The notes: generated from the sequence alone by a model not told the origin. DNA of 64,000 nt from an uncultured bacterium (GCA_937998865.1 CALLBR010000017.1:18289-82288), one strand, 5' to 3'; shown: positions 51,837 through 62,392, counted from the first letter of the stretch. Program-made: numbers and translations.

Positions 51837-54800
51837 ATGCAGATTAAATGGATAGAACTCAACGGATTTAAATCCTTTCCTGATAAAACCAAGATAGACA
51901 TAAATGAAGGTATTACCTGTTTTGTGGGCCCAAATGGGGCAGGAAAAAGTAACATAGTCGATGCCTTTAGATGGATTCTTGGAGAACATAATCCGCGTAC
52001 TTTAAGAGGCGAGAAAATGGAGGAAATAATCTTTCAAGGTTCTGATTCAAAAAAAGAAAAGGGGCTTGCTGAAGTTTCTATGCTTCTTACCATAGAGGAA
52101 AAACCTAATAATGGTAATGAGCCTCAATTTCGTGAAATAGAGATAAAGAGAAGATTTTACAGAACTGGTGAATCTTATTTTATCATAAATGGAAAAACTT
52201 CCAGGTTAAAAAACATAAAAGAAATATTTCTAACAGAAGGAGTTGACTTACGAACTTATGCCATAATTGATCAAACAAAAATAAGTGAACTTCTCTCCAA
52301 GGCTTCCCATAGAAAAGCTTTATTGGAAGAATGTGCTGGAATCTCTCTTTATAAAATGAAAAGAACAGAGTCTGAACTAAAGCTTGATGCTGCAAAAGAA
52401 AATTTACAGAGAATAGAAGATATTCTCAGTGAGTTAAAGAACCAATACTCTCTTCTTGAAAGACAAGCAAAAAGAGCAGAAAGATATAAAAAAATTTTAA
52501 GTGAAATGACAGATTTAGAATTGAAATTTGCAAAAAGTCAAAGTCTATCTCTACTTGAAGAATTGGAAAACTTAAAAAATGAATTAGAAGCCTTGGAGAA
52601 TAAATATCAAGATCTTAAAAATCGAAATGTTATTATTACCCAAAAAATAGAAGAACAAAAAAATAAAATTATTGAAATAGATAATTACACCCGCAAAATA
52701 GAGGCAAAAAATAAACAAAAGGATTTAGAAATAGCAAAAGTAGAAAAAGAATTAGCATTATTCTGTCAGGAAGAAAAAAATAAAGAGGAAAGAGTGGAAA
52801 AATTAAAGGAAGAAAATGCGATGCTTTCAGATGAAATAGAAAAAGTGAAAGCAGAAATGAGAAAAAACTACAATTTAACTAAAGAGATGGAAAAATTTTT
52901 AGTTGATCTGAAAAAAGAAATACTTCTCTATGAAGAGAATCTCTTAGAATTCCATAGAAAGTTAGCAATACTAGAAAAGTCCCTGGAAAATGAAAGAAAA
53001 GCCCTTTTTAATCTTACTACTGAACTTGCAAACAAAAGAAATCTCTATAATTCTCTTATAAAATCATTTGAAAACAACCAAAATAGATTAATTTCACTAC
53101 GATATAGGAAAGAAGAGATCAAGCATAAAATAGAGAGTATAGAAATAGAAAATGAAAAAGAAGAGAGATTAATTAAAGATCTTCACGAATCATTGCAAAG
53201 TCAAAACAATAATTTAAAAAACCTTCAAAACCAAATATTACTCTTAGAAAAAAACTTAGAAGAGGATAACAATAAACTAATTGAAAAAAAGAAAGAAGAA
53301 GCTACTATTAAAGGTAAAATTGAAGCCTTAACCTCAGCTATTGGCAGTGAGGAAGGAGAAGGAAAAGTTTTCTTTAAATGTATAGAAGTATCTTCTGAAG
53401 TGGAGGATTTGGTTGAAATATTTCTTGATGAAAAACTCAAAGCTACTGTAATAGAAAATATGGAGGTAATAAAACCCTCAGAAAAGAGAAGATATTTCTT
53501 TTTGAAAACTCTAACCCTTAAGCAAAAGAAAAATATTCCACCAGACCTTCAAAGTCTTAAAAACTTCATAAAGTTAAGGGAAGAAAATTTGAATATTGAC
53601 ATTTTTGAAAATATTGTTATTGTAGAAGACCTTAAGGAGGCAATGGAAAAAAGAGAGAAACTTCCTGATTTCACATTCATAACAAAGAAAGGCGAGGTTT
53701 TGTATCCTGATGGTTTTATAAAAACAGGAAAAGGTGAAGATTTGCTTAAAAAGAAAAGAATCTTGCAAAACCTCCTAAATCAGAAAGAAAAAGTCAGCAG
53801 TGAAATAGATTATCTTGAAAAAAATCTTTTACGCTTAAGATCTGAAGGAGAAAAATTAAAGGAATCCCTTGAAAAGGGGAAAAACTTAATAAATAAATTA
53901 AACAAAGAGATATTTATCAGGGAAGAGAAACAAAAAAATTCACAAAAAGAAATAGAAACTTTAAGACAGAAACTAAGTTTCATGGAAAAAGAAGAAAAGG
54001 CTATTAGGGAAGAAATAGAGAAAGAGAAAAAAAACATTGATAATCTTAAAATCCAGATTAATGATCTATCTATCCAAATAGAAGAAACAGAGGAAAAGAT
54101 TGAAAAACTAAAAGAAGAACGTCTTAATATTCTAAAGGAAAATGAAGACAAAAAAGAAATTCTCTCTGCTAAAAAAATAGAACTATCTGCTCTTAAGGAG
54201 AGATTAAATAACAAAAATACAGAAATATTAAGAATTCAAGAGAACTTAAGGAAATACTCTCTTAAAAAGAGGCAAAACGATGAAGAAATTAAAAAAACCC
54301 TCTATAAATTAGAGAAACTTAAAAAGCTGCAGACCGACAAAAGGAATATAATACAAGTCCTTCAAGAGGATATTGAAAATTTAAATAGACAACAAAATCA
54401 ATATATGGAAATTTTATCTCAAGAGAAAGAAAGACTCCTTCAACTTGAAAAAGAGTATTATGGATTAAATGAAGATTTACGAAATATTACCACGCTCATA
54501 GGGGAAAAAAATGTTCAAAAAAGAGAAGCCCATATAAAACTTGAAACTCTGTGGAATGAAATATACAATCTCTATGGAAAAGATATTCTTAAAGAAGAAA
54601 TAGACCCTGTGGATGATGATAGCTTTGCAAAGGATAAAATTGAGGCATTAAAAACACAGCTTAAGAATTTAGGACCAGTAGATATAGAAATTTTGAAAGA
54701 ATATGAAGAGGTTAAAAGAAGGTATGACTTTATGTTAGATCAACAAAGGGACATAAAAACTTCCATTGAAGAACTTGAAGAAGCCATTAGAAAAATTAAC

Positions 54801-55280
54801 ACTCTAACAAGAAAAAAACTGAAGGAAACCTTTGAATTCCTTAAAGAAAAGTTTAATTCCCTCTTTCAAGAACTTTTTGGTGGTGGTAAAGCTGTCATAT
54901 CTCTTACCAAGGAAGATAATATTCTTGAATCAGAATTAGAGATAAATGTTCAACCTCCTGGGAAAAAAATGAGCAGCATAAATCTACTCTCAGGAGGAGA
55001 AAAAGCTCTCACTGCAATAGCTTTTATATTTGCTTGCCTTGCTATTAGACCTTCTCCCATATGTATATTGGATGAAGTAGACGCGCCCTTAGATGATATC
55101 AACACTATTAGATTGAGAAATTTAATTAAAAAAATGATACATAAAGCTCAATTCCTTATAATTACCCACAACAAACTCATGATGGAAGCAGCAGACTATA
55201 TATACGGTGTTACAATGAAAGAGGAAGGAGTTTCCTCAATAATTTCCTTGGAATTAAAGGAAGCAGAAAATTATGTTTAA
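51837..55280 (+). CDS. smc: Chromosome segregation protein SMC
   Basis: 1147 residues. The N-terminal ATPase half has LNGFKSFPDKT and Walker A GPNGAGKSN (about residues 32-40). Two long coiled coils (about 165-490 and 640-965) flank a hinge near residues 500-620 that is shorter and less conserved than usual. The C-terminal half has the signature LLSGGEKALTA and Walker B ICILDEVDAPLDD. SMC compacts and segregates chromosomes with ScpAB, which are not in the window. It overlaps the next gene by 8 bases. Confidence 0.97.
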   Translation: MQIKWIELNGFKSFPDKTKIDINEGITCFVGPNGAGKSNIVDAFRWILGEHNPRTLRGEKMEEIIFQGSDSKKEKGLAEVSMLLTIEEKPNNGNEPQFREIEIKRRFYRTGESYFIINGKTSRLKNIKEIFLTEGVDLRTYAIIDQTKISELLSKASHRKALLEECAGISLYKMKRTESELKLDAAKENLQRIEDILSELKNQYSLLERQAKRAERYKKILSEMTDLELKFAKSQSLSLLEELENLKNELEALENKYQDLKNRNVIITQKIEEQKNKIIEIDNYTRKIEAKNKQKDLEIAKVEKELALFCQEEKNKEERVEKLKEENAMLSDEIEKVKAEMRKNYNLTKEMEKFLVDLKKEILLYEENLLEFHRKLAILEKSLENERKALFNLTTELANKRNLYNSLIKSFENNQNRLISLRYRKEEIKHKIESIEIENEKEERLIKDLHESLQSQNNNLKNLQNQILLLEKNLEEDNNKLIEKKKEEATIKGKIEALTSAIGSEEGEGKVFFKCIEVSSEVEDLVEIFLDEKLKATVIENMEVIKPSEKRRYFFLKTLTLKQKKNIPPDLQSLKNFIKLREENLNIDIFENIVIVEDLKEAMEKREKLPDFTFITKKGEVLYPDGFIKTGKGEDLLKKKRILQNLLNQKEKVSSEIDYLEKNLLRLRSEGEKLKESLEKGKNLINKLNKEIFIREEKQKNSQKEIETLRQKLSFMEKEEKAIREEIEKEKKNIDNLKIQINDLSIQIEETEEKIEKLKEERLNILKENEDKKEILSAKKIELSALKERLNNKNTEILRIQENLRKYSLKKRQNDEEIKKTLYKLEKLKKLQTDKRNIIQVLQEDIENLNRQQNQYMEILSQEKERLLQLEKEYYGLNEDLRNITTLIGEKNVQKREAHIKLETLWNEIYNLYGKDILKEEIDPVDDDSFAKDKIEALKTQLKNLGPVDIEILKEYEEVKRRYDFMLDQQRDIKTSIEELEEAIRKINTLTRKKLKETFEFLKEKFNSLFQELFGGGKAVISLTKEDNILESELEINVQPPGKKMSSINLLSGGEKALTAIAFIFACLAIRPSPICILDEVDAPLDDINTIRLRNLIKKMIHKAQFLIITHNKLMMEAADYIYGVTMKEEGVSSIISLELKEAENYV

Positions 55281-56634
55281 AGATATGAATTTACTTAAGG
55301 GAATAGAAATTTCTGATATTAAAGAAGATCTCATATGTTACAGTTATGATTCCTCCTATGCTAAGGGCAATATTCCTGAATTGGTAGCCTGGCCTAAAAA
55401 CATAGAGGAAGTCTCAAAAATTACTAAATGGGCTACAAATAGAGGTTTAAAAATAGTTCCTAGAGGTGCAGGGACAGGAATGGCAGGTGGTGCTGTCCCA
55501 GTCTTTCCAAGAAGTATTGTAATAAGCCTGGAAAGAATGAGGCAAATAAAGGAAATCAACCCCAAAAACTTTACAGTTACTGTAGAGGCAGGCGTTATAA
55601 ATGGAGAATTACAGAAAGAGCTTCAAATACATGGCCTTTTTTATCCTCCTGATCCTGCCTCCCTTGATTATTGTTCCATTGGAGGCAATGTATCAACCAA
55701 TGCTGGAGGTCCCAGAGCAATAAAATACGGAGTTACAAGAAATTATGTAATGGAAATAGAGGTGGTTTTAGCAAATGGAAGCATCTTAACCTTAGGAGGC
55801 AAGACTGTTAAGAGAGTTGTAGGATATGAATTAAAGGAACTTTTTATCGGAGCAGAGGGAACTTTAGGAATAATCACTTCAGTAACTCTCAAAGTACTAC
55901 CTGAACCTGAGGAAGTTATTACGCTTCTTCTTAACTTTCCTAATTTAAGCAAAGCAGGGGAATGTATACCAAACATAATGAGATTAGGAGTTATACCCAG
56001 AACATTAGAACTCCTGGATCAAAGTTGTATTAAACTTATTGAAAGTCATGCACCTATAGGATTGAAAAGAGATATTGAGGCAATGCTCCTTTTGGAGCTT
56101 GATGGGGAAATCAATTCTATAAAAAGACAGGCAGATTTAATTGTGGGAATTGTAAGAAAATTCGGTGGAGAAGTTCAAGTAGCAACAGACTATTATTCGC
56201 GGGAAAATCTCTGGAAAGCAAGAAGAAGCATATCACCATGCCTTCTTAAAATGTCTGATAGAGAGAAAATAAATATTGATATCTCTGTTCCCATTGATAA
56301 TTTAGCTAAAACTTTAGAAAGTTTAAGAAAAATTTCTGAAGAAAGCGGTATTCCCATAATATGTTTTGGGCACGCTGGTGATGGAAATATCCATGTAAAC
56401 ATACTTTATGAGAAAAATCAAGAAGAAAGCAGAACAAAAGGGTTTGAACTTGTTAAAAAAATATTTGAAACTACCGTATCCCTTGGTGGTGCCATATCAG
56501 GTGAGCATGGAATTGGAATCACAAAAAAACCTTATATTAAGATGCAACTATCTCAAAAAAACATTGAATTTATGTATGCCATAAAAAAAGTCTTTGATCC
56601 AAAGGAACTGATGAATCCGGGTAAAATCTTTTAA
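55273..56634 (+). CDS. FAD-linked oxidase, GlcD/LldD-like subunit
   Basis: 453 residues of the PCMH-type flavoprotein family that oxidises D-lactate, glycolate or similar 2-hydroxy acids. The FAD-binding segment is VPRGAGTGMAGGAVPVF and GGNVSTNAGGPRAIKYGVT; the C-terminal catalytic region has CFGHAGDGNIHVN and GAISGEHGIGITKKPY. No GlcE/GlcF or iron-sulfur partner is adjacent. It starts inside the end of smc, an unusual pairing. Its end overlaps parB by 4 bases. Confidence 0.93.
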   Translation: MFKDMNLLKGIEISDIKEDLICYSYDSSYAKGNIPELVAWPKNIEEVSKITKWATNRGLKIVPRGAGTGMAGGAVPVFPRSIVISLERMRQIKEINPKNFTVTVEAGVINGELQKELQIHGLFYPPDPASLDYCSIGGNVSTNAGGPRAIKYGVTRNYVMEIEVVLANGSILTLGGKTVKRVVGYELKELFIGAEGTLGIITSVTLKVLPEPEEVITLLLNFPNLSKAGECIPNIMRLGVIPRTLELLDQSCIKLIESHAPIGLKRDIEAMLLLELDGEINSIKRQADLIVGIVRKFGGEVQVATDYYSRENLWKARRSISPCLLKMSDREKINIDISVPIDNLAKTLESLRKISEESGIPIICFGHAGDGNIHVNILYEKNQEESRTKGFELVKKIFETTVSLGGAISGEHGIGITKKPYIKMQLSQKNIEFMYAIKKVFDPKELMNPGKIF

Positions 56635-57470
56635 TCTCTCATTAATCTCTCTATTATTCCGTCAAGTTCATCTAAGGAACTATAAAAAATCTCTAATTTA
56701 CCCCTTTTACCTTTGGGAATTATTTTTACTTTGTACCCTAAGTGACTTATAAGTTTATTCTCAAGTTCTTCAATCTCTGGGATTTTTTCCTTCTTAATTT
56801 TTACTTGACTTTTAATTATTTTTCTTACAAGTTCCTCTGTTTGCCTAACTGAAAGTGATTTCTTTATAACTATATGAGATGTTTCTATCTGTTTCTTTGG
56901 ATCATCTAAGGACGCAATAGCCTTAGCATGTCCTAAGGTTAGAGATCCCTCTTTTAGATATGATTTTATTTCTTCAGGTAGTCTAAGTATTCTTAAATAA
57001 TTTGCAATAGTAGCTCTATCTTTACCAACTCTTTGGGAAAGTTCTTCTTGTGTAAGCTTAAATTCTTTCATGAGTTTATCAAAAGCCATGGCAGTTTCCA
57101 CAGGATCCAGGTCTTCTCTCTGAATATTTTCAATAAGTGCAATTTCAACTGCCTCAGCAGGAGATACATCCTTTATTATGGCGGGAATTTTCTCCAATCC
57201 TGCTTTTTTTGCTGCTCTCCATCTTCTCTCTCCAGCGATAATCCTGAAAGTACCATCGCCTACCCTGGAAAGTACAATAGGTTGAATTACTCCTTTTTCT
57301 TTAATTGAAAGGGCTAACTCCTCTAAAGACTTTTCATCAAAAGCAACTCTTGGTTGAGCTATCCCCGGAAGAATTCTATCAATATCTACCTCTAAGAGAG
57401 TTGCCCTCTTGTCTGTTGTTTCTGCTGAAGGTATTAAAGCTTCTAATCCTTTACCGAGCGCTTTCTTCAT
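56631..57470 (-). CDS. parB: Chromosome partitioning protein ParB
   Basis: 279 residues. The CTP-binding ParB/Srx domain includes [20 protein letters not shown] and [13 protein letters not shown] (GERRWRA box), followed by [12 protein letters not shown]. The helix-turn-helix for parS binding is [22 protein letters not shown]. The C-terminal 50 residues form the dimerisation domain. It overlaps parA by 20 bases. No parS palindrome was seen in the window. Confidence 0.97.
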   Translation of the reverse strand: MKKALGKGLEALIPSAETTDKRATLLEVDIDRILPGIAQPRVAFDEKSLEELALSIKEKGVIQPIVLSRVGDGTFRIIAGERRWRAAKKAGLEKIPAIIKDVSPAEAVEIALIENIQREDLDPVETAMAFDKLMKEFKLTQEELSQRVGKDRATIANYLRILRLPEEIKSYLKEGSLTLGHAKAIASLDDPKKQIETSHIVIKKSLSVRQTEELVRKIIKSQVKIKKEKIPEIEELENKLISHLGYKVKIIPKGKRGKLEIFYSSLDELDGIIERLMRD

Positions 57471-58221
57471 TTGCTAAAAACTCCATTGCAAAACTTAGAT
57501 AGCTTTGAGCTCCTTTAGATTTAATATCATAAAATATAGCTGGTTTTCCATGACTGGGAGCTTCTGCCAGGGTAACATTTCTTGGAATTATAGTATTATA
57601 AACTTTTTTACCAAAAAATTTTCTTACTTCTTCTGCAACCATTCTGGAAAGAGCATTTCTTCCGTCATACATGGTTAGCAGAATCCCCTCTATTTGAAGA
57701 TCATAATTTAATTTTCTAATAAGTTCCACAGTCCTCAAAAGCAATCCCAAACCCTCTAATGCATAATATTCGCATTGAACAGGAATAATTATAGAATTTG
57801 CTGCAACAATACAATTAACAGTAAGCAATCCCAAGGAGGGTGGAGCATCAATTAGGATATAATCAAAATCCTTTGCAATTGGTTTTAGGATATTTTTTAA
57901 TAGAAACTCTCTATCCTTTTTTTCAATTAGCTCCACTTCTACACCCACAAGGTCTATTGTTGAGGGAATTAACCATAAATTTTCAAAATCTGTCTTAAGA
58001 AAAGGTGAATCAGAAATATACGAATTAGTATATAAATCATATAGACTCATTTTAAGATTTTTTCTATCAACTCCTAATCCTGTAGTGAGATTACCCTGGG
58101 GATCTGAGTCAACAAGAAGAATTTTTTTCTTCTCTATGGTAAGTGAAGCACCAAGATTAAGAGCAGTAGTAGTTTTGCCAACTCCACCTTTTTGATTTAC
58201 TATTGTTATAATTTTACCCAC
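57451..58221 (-). CDS. parA: Chromosome partitioning ATPase ParA/Soj
   Basis: 256 residues with the deviant Walker [17 protein letters not shown], Walker A' [13 protein letters not shown] and Walker [13 protein letters not shown]. The short N-terminus marks it as a chromosomal Soj type with no helix-turn-helix. It lies 18 bases after the penicillin-binding protein gene in the long minus-strand run. Confidence 0.97.
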   Translation of the reverse strand: MGKIITIVNQKGGVGKTTTALNLGASLTIEKKKILLVDSDPQGNLTTGLGVDRKNLKMSLYDLYTNSYISDSPFLKTDFENLWLIPSTIDLVGVEVELIEKKDREFLLKNILKPIAKDFDYILIDAPPSLGLLTVNCIVAANSIIIPVQCEYYALEGLGLLLRTVELIRKLNYDLQIEGILLTMYDGRNALSRMVAEEVRKFFGKKVYNTIIPRNVTLAEAPSHGKPAIFYDIKSKGAQSYLSFAMEFLANEESAR

Positions 58222-58239
58222 TTTTTATTTTAACATTAC

Positions 58240-60015
58240 TTAAAAAGGCTTTGCGTTTTTCATGAAATCAATCCATATAGGTAATGCAGCCCTTGCTCCC
58301 GCCTCTTTTGGTCCTATAGGTTTATGATTATCTCTTCCTACCCATACTCCCACTATTAATTCATCGTCAAATCCTACAAACCAAGCATCAGAAAAATCAT
58401 TCGTTGTACCTGTCTTTCCATAGACATCTCTATTAAGCTCCTTTGCTCTCTGGGCTGTACCAGAATTTATAACTTCTTTAAGTAACTCCCGCATTTCTTC
58501 CACAATGTATTCCTCCAAGATTTCCTCAACCTCTGGCTTTTTCTCTTCCAAAACTGTACCGTAGGGATTGGTAATTTTTTCATAATAAATTGGTTTTATC
58601 CTTTTTCCAGTAGCAAAAACTGAGTATGCTGATGTTAACTCAATGGGTTTTACATCAGAAGCTCCAAGAGCAGTAGATAAATAGGGATGAATTTTAGTAG
58701 AGAGACCACATTTTTGGGCAAACTCCACAACCTTCTTAATACCTATTTGAGATGCAAGTCTTACTGTAGCAGAGTTTAAAGATAAAGCTAAGGCTTTACG
58801 AAGAGATACTTCTCCATGATATTCATTGTTGTAATTCTTAGGGCTCCATACTTGTCCTTTTACTGCTCCAGGAAAACTTAAGGGTGAATCAAGAATTGTA
58901 TCATCAGGAGTAAATCCCTCTATTAATGCAACAGCATATACAAAGGGTTTAAAAGCACTACCAGGTTGACGAATTGAAAATACTCTATTGTATTGACTTT
59001 CCCAAAAGTCGTTTCCTCCCACTAAAGCTCTCACATAACCTGTTTTCAGTTCTATAGCAATCAAAGCTGCTTGAACAGGTGGCTTTACTCTTTTATGAAT
59101 TTCATTGAGCCCTCTCTGGACAGCCTCTTCTGCTTTTTTCTGAAAAGCATAATTAATGGTGGAATAAATTCTTAAACCATCTTTATATAACGCCTCTCCA
59201 AATTTAGACTCCAGCTCAAGCCTTAAAGTTTCAACAAAATATGGAGCCTCAAACTTTCTCCAATGAGGATGCTCTGGCAAAGGCACATTAATGGCAAAAG
59301 CATACTCTTCTTTTGTAATAAAGCCCTCTTCAAGCATTCTCTTAAGGACTAAATTTCTTCTTTTAAGAGCTAAATCTGGCTTTTTAAAGGGATTAAAGGC
59401 TGAGGGAGCCTTGGGCATAGCAGCCAGAAGAGCAACTTCTGCAATGGTAAGATCCTTATAGGATTTACCAAAATAGGTCTCTGCTGCTGCTGCTATTCCA
59501 TAAGCTCTATTACCAAAATAAGCTTGATTTAAATATAAACCTAAGATTTCATCTTTTGTATACTTCTTTTCAATCTGAATTGAAAGAATTGCCTCTCTAA
59601 GCTTCCTGGACAGACTTCTTTCAGGATTTAAATATAACATTTTTGCTAACTGTTGAGTTATTGTACTGCCACCCTCTACAACACCACCTGCTTTAATGTC
59701 TCGATAAAGGGCTCTAAGTATTCCAATTATGTCTACTCCCGGATGCTTATAAAATCTAATATCCTCAGCAGCAATAAAAGCTTTTTTTACAATATCAGGG
59801 ATTTCGTGGTGAGGAACAAATTTCCTTCTCTCATAAAAAAATTCCGTAAGAACTTGTCCATCAGAGGAATAAACAATGGACGATTCAAAGGGCCTATATC
59901 TTTCAAGAGACTTCACATCGGGAAGTTCGGAAAAAATCCAAAAAACATAACCTATAAAAAAACCAATAAAAAAGAGAAATAGAAAAAATAAAATATATTT
60001 TATTTTAGTAATCAT
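58240..60015 (-). CDS. Penicillin-binding protein, bifunctional class A type
   Basis: 591 residues, on the short side for class A. An N-terminal membrane anchor (about residues 7-28) is followed by a GT51 transglycosylase domain (EDIRFYKHPGVD, GGSTITQQLAKMLYL, KKYTKDEILGLYLNQAYFG) and a transpeptidase domain with SxxK in GSAFKPFVY, SLNSATV and KTGTT. Both enzyme activities look intact. It builds peptidoglycan. It overlaps the JAMM protease gene by 11 bases. Confidence 0.95.
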   Translation of the reverse strand: MITKIKYILFFLFLFFIGFFIGYVFWIFSELPDVKSLERYRPFESSIVYSSDGQVLTEFFYERRKFVPHHEIPDIVKKAFIAAEDIRFYKHPGVDIIGILRALYRDIKAGGVVEGGSTITQQLAKMLYLNPERSLSRKLREAILSIQIEKKYTKDEILGLYLNQAYFGNRAYGIAAAAETYFGKSYKDLTIAEVALLAAMPKAPSAFNPFKKPDLALKRRNLVLKRMLEEGFITKEEYAFAINVPLPEHPHWRKFEAPYFVETLRLELESKFGEALYKDGLRIYSTINYAFQKKAEEAVQRGLNEIHKRVKPPVQAALIAIELKTGYVRALVGGNDFWESQYNRVFSIRQPGSAFKPFVYAVALIEGFTPDDTILDSPLSFPGAVKGQVWSPKNYNNEYHGEVSLRKALALSLNSATVRLASQIGIKKVVEFAQKCGLSTKIHPYLSTALGASDVKPIELTSAYSVFATGKRIKPIYYEKITNPYGTVLEEKKPEVEEILEEYIVEEMRELLKEVINSGTAQRAKELNRDVYGKTGTTNDFSDAWFVGFDDELIVGVWVGRDNHKPIGPKEAGARAALPIWIDFMKNAKPF

Positions 60016-60400
60016 CTATAACCCGCAAGGTTATCTCTTCAGTTTTTTCATCCTCTATACAAAAGGCTTTCACCTTTAACGAAGGCTTTAAGCCTATAAT
60101 TACATAATAAACCTTATAGATGGCTAACTCTATGTCTTTCCTAGAGGGAAATGCATTTCCATAGGGATGACTATGATATATGGCAATCATTTCTAAATTT
60201 TTTAATTTTATATCTTTCATAGCTCGAAGATGTTCTGAGGGATCCATAAAATAGCTAATTGAGGAATTATCAATATTTTTTATCTTATAAATTTCTGTAA
60301 TGTGCTGCTTTCCTGCCAGTAAACCACAGGCTTCATAGGGTAAAGAAGCTATACAATGAATTATCATCTCCTCATATGTTTTCCGTAAAATAGTTAGCAT
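60005..60400 (-). CDS. JAMM/MPN+ (M67 family) metalloprotease
   Basis: 131 residues. The JAMM zinc motif is HSHPYGNAFPSRKD (about residue 75-88), and the catalytic Glu is in YEACGLLAG (about residue 21). Bacterial members beside ThiF-like enzymes remove C-terminal residues or amino acids from ThiS/MoaD-like sulfur carriers. It overlaps the ThiF-like gene by 1 base, and homoserine dehydrogenase lies just upstream, pointing to sulfur-carrier-dependent amino acid synthesis. Confidence 0.9.
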   Translation of the reverse strand: MLTILRKTYEEMIIHCIASLPYEACGLLAGKQHITEIYKIKNIDNSSISYFMDPSEHLRAMKDIKLKNLEMIAIYHSHPYGNAFPSRKDIELAIYKVYYVIIGLKPSLKVKAFCIEDEKTEEITLRVIDDY

Positions 60401-61131
60401 TATTTACATGTTTTACAAGAGGGATTTTTAAGAAATATAACTTCTCTAAATTTCTGAGTTAAAGCATTGTATACGAGCATTCTGCCATGAAGAGTATCAC
60501 CAAAACCAATCAAAATTTTAATTACCTCTATTGCCATAACAGAGCCTATCACTCCTGCCACAGGTGCTAAAACACCTCTATTAATATTATCATCTGTAGC
60601 ATCTTCAAAAATACATCTGTAGCAGGGACCTTTTGGAGGAATAATATCAAAAATCTGTCCTTCTAATTCTGAAACTGCACCCATCACAAGAGGCTTGGAA
60701 AGCTTAATAGCATGATCATTTAAAAGGACTCTCGTGGTAAAATTATCAGGGCACGCTACGATTACATCAAAAGAAGAAACATAGGTAGAGACATTTTTTT
60801 TTGTTATTTCATCAGGATATGGCAAAATTTTTATTTCACTGTTAAGTTTTTTTAAATTTATAAATGCTGATATAGCTTTTGCCATTCCAAGATTTTCTTC
60901 CTTATGAAGAATCTGTCTTTGAAGATTACTCAATTCCACAATATCTGGATCAATTATACCAAGGTAGCCAATCCCTGAAGAGGCAAGATATAAAGCCACT
61001 ATGCTTCCAAGTCCTCCTGCACCTACAATCAATATCTTTGATTTTTTTAGCTTTTTCTGTCCTTTTTCGCCGATCTCAGGGATTATGATTTGCCTTTGAT
61101 ATCTCAAAAGCTCAGGATTCCTGACCTTCAA
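60400..61131 (-). CDS. ThiF/MoeB-family adenylyltransferase
   Basis: 243-residue E1-like enzyme. Nucleotide binding: GAGGLGSIVALYLASSGIG and DPDIVELSNLQRQILH. Zinc cysteines are seen as CYRC (about residue 185) and CKTC at the C-terminus. It would adenylate the C-terminal glycine of a ThiS/MoaD-like carrier. A 20-base overlap with homoserine dehydrogenase and 1-base overlap with the JAMM gene make a compact three-gene unit. No carrier gene was found next to it. Confidence 0.92.
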   Translation of the reverse strand: MKVRNPELLRYQRQIIIPEIGEKGQKKLKKSKILIVGAGGLGSIVALYLASSGIGYLGIIDPDIVELSNLQRQILHKEENLGMAKAISAFINLKKLNSEIKILPYPDEITKKNVSTYVSSFDVIVACPDNFTTRVLLNDHAIKLSKPLVMGAVSELEGQIFDIIPPKGPCYRCIFEDATDDNINRGVLAPVAGVIGSVMAIEVIKILIGFGDTLHGRMLVYNALTQKFREVIFLKNPSCKTCK

Positions 61132-62392
61132 CTCTTATGAAAACACTCCTTGCTGCCACTACAGGAAGCTTATCAATTGTCTGAAGAGCTCTCAAAACAT
61201 CTTTCTCTTTTGCCCTATGAGTAAGAATCACCAGTGGAACTGCTCCTGCCTTTGACCTTCCTTTTTGTATTACAGAAGCAATACTAATGTTATTTTCTCC
61301 AAAAACTCCTGAAATTTTTGATAAAACTCCAGGCCTATCGAGGGCGGTAAAACGAAAATAATACATACTTTCTATTTCCTCTACAGGCTTTATGCTTAAT
61401 TTTTCTGAAAAGTCTATGGGAATAAAAACATTACCTTTTGCAATATCCACTATATCAGCCACAACAGCACTTCCTGTAGGAAGACTTCCAGCTCCTCTAC
61501 CGTAATAAAGAGTAGCGCCCACATTATCACCTTCCACATATATGGCATTAAAGACTCCGTCAACCTTTGCAATTAAATAATTTTCTGGAATCATGGTAGG
61601 ATGAACTCTTATCTCGATCTCACCATTAAGAATTTTTGCGATGGCAAGAAGTTTTATTCTATATCCGAATTCTTTTGCAAAAGCTATATCTTGAGCAGTT
61701 ATCTTAGTTATACCTTCACAATAAACTTTTTTGAAATTTAAGGGAATTCCGTAAGCTAAAGAAGCGAGAATAGTTATTTTATGAGCACTATCAATTCCTT
61801 CTATATCAAGGGTAGGATCAGCCTCAGCATATCCTAAGTTTTGGGCTTCTCTGAGGGCATCCTGAAAATCAATCCCTTCGTCCGTCATTTTTGTTAATAT
61901 ATAATTTGTTGTGCCGTTGATTATTCCATAAATTGCCAACATTTTATTTGCTACAAGGCCTTCTCGCATAACCTTAATAATTGGGATACCGCCACCCACA
62001 CTCGCCTCAAAACCCACATGAAGACCTTTCTGCTTTGCAAGATTAAAAATATCATTGCCCTCTTCAGCAAGCAAGGCTTTGTTTGCAGTTATTACATGCT
62101 TATTATTCTTTAGAGCTTCCATAATAAAATCTTTTGCTGGATGAATACCTCCTATAAGCTCTATAACTATGTCAATCTCAGGATCCCTTATAACTTCCCA
62201 AGCATCTTGTACAAGAACTCCTTCTGGAAGATTAATTTCTCTAGGTCTTTCTAAATCTCTATCAGCTACCCTTTTAAGAACAATATCTATACCTGTTCTC
62301 TTTTTTATCAATTCCCTTTGAGAGATAAGAATTTTAGCAGTGCCTGTGCCTACAGTACCGAACCCGATTATTCCAACTTTAATTTCTCTCAT
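61112..62392 (-). CDS. hom: Homoserine dehydrogenase
   Basis: 426 residues. The NAD(P)-binding segment is KVGIIGFGTVGTGTAKIL, the catalytic region includes EASVGGGIPIIKVM, GIINGTTNYILT and AEADPTLDIEGIDSAHKI, and a C-terminal ACT domain (about 345-426, TALDRPGVLSKISGVFGENN) allows feedback control by threonine. It makes homoserine for threonine and methionine. It follows the aminotransferase gene by 9 bases. Confidence 0.97.
   Translation of the reverse strand: MREIKVGIIGFGTVGTGTAKILISQRELIKKRTGIDIVLKRVADRDLERPREINLPEGVLVQDAWEVIRDPEIDIVIELIGGIHPAKDFIMEALKNNKHVITANKALLAEEGNDIFNLAKQKGLHVGFEASVGGGIPIIKVMREGLVANKMLAIYGIINGTTNYILTKMTDEGIDFQDALREAQNLGYAEADPTLDIEGIDSAHKITILASLAYGIPLNFKKVYCEGITKITAQDIAFAKEFGYRIKLLAIAKILNGEIEIRVHPTMIPENYLIAKVDGVFNAIYVEGDNVGATLYYGRGAGSLPTGSAVVADIVDIAKGNVFIPIDFSEKLSIKPVEEIESMYYFRFTALDRPGVLSKISGVFGENNISIASVIQKGRSKAGAVPLVILTHRAKEKDVLRALQTIDKLPVVAARSVFIRVEGQES

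Noticed and set aside
56631..58221. A parS site near parAB
   Set aside because: No TGTTTCACGTGAAACA-like 16-mer was noticed here or elsewhere in the window. It may lie outside.
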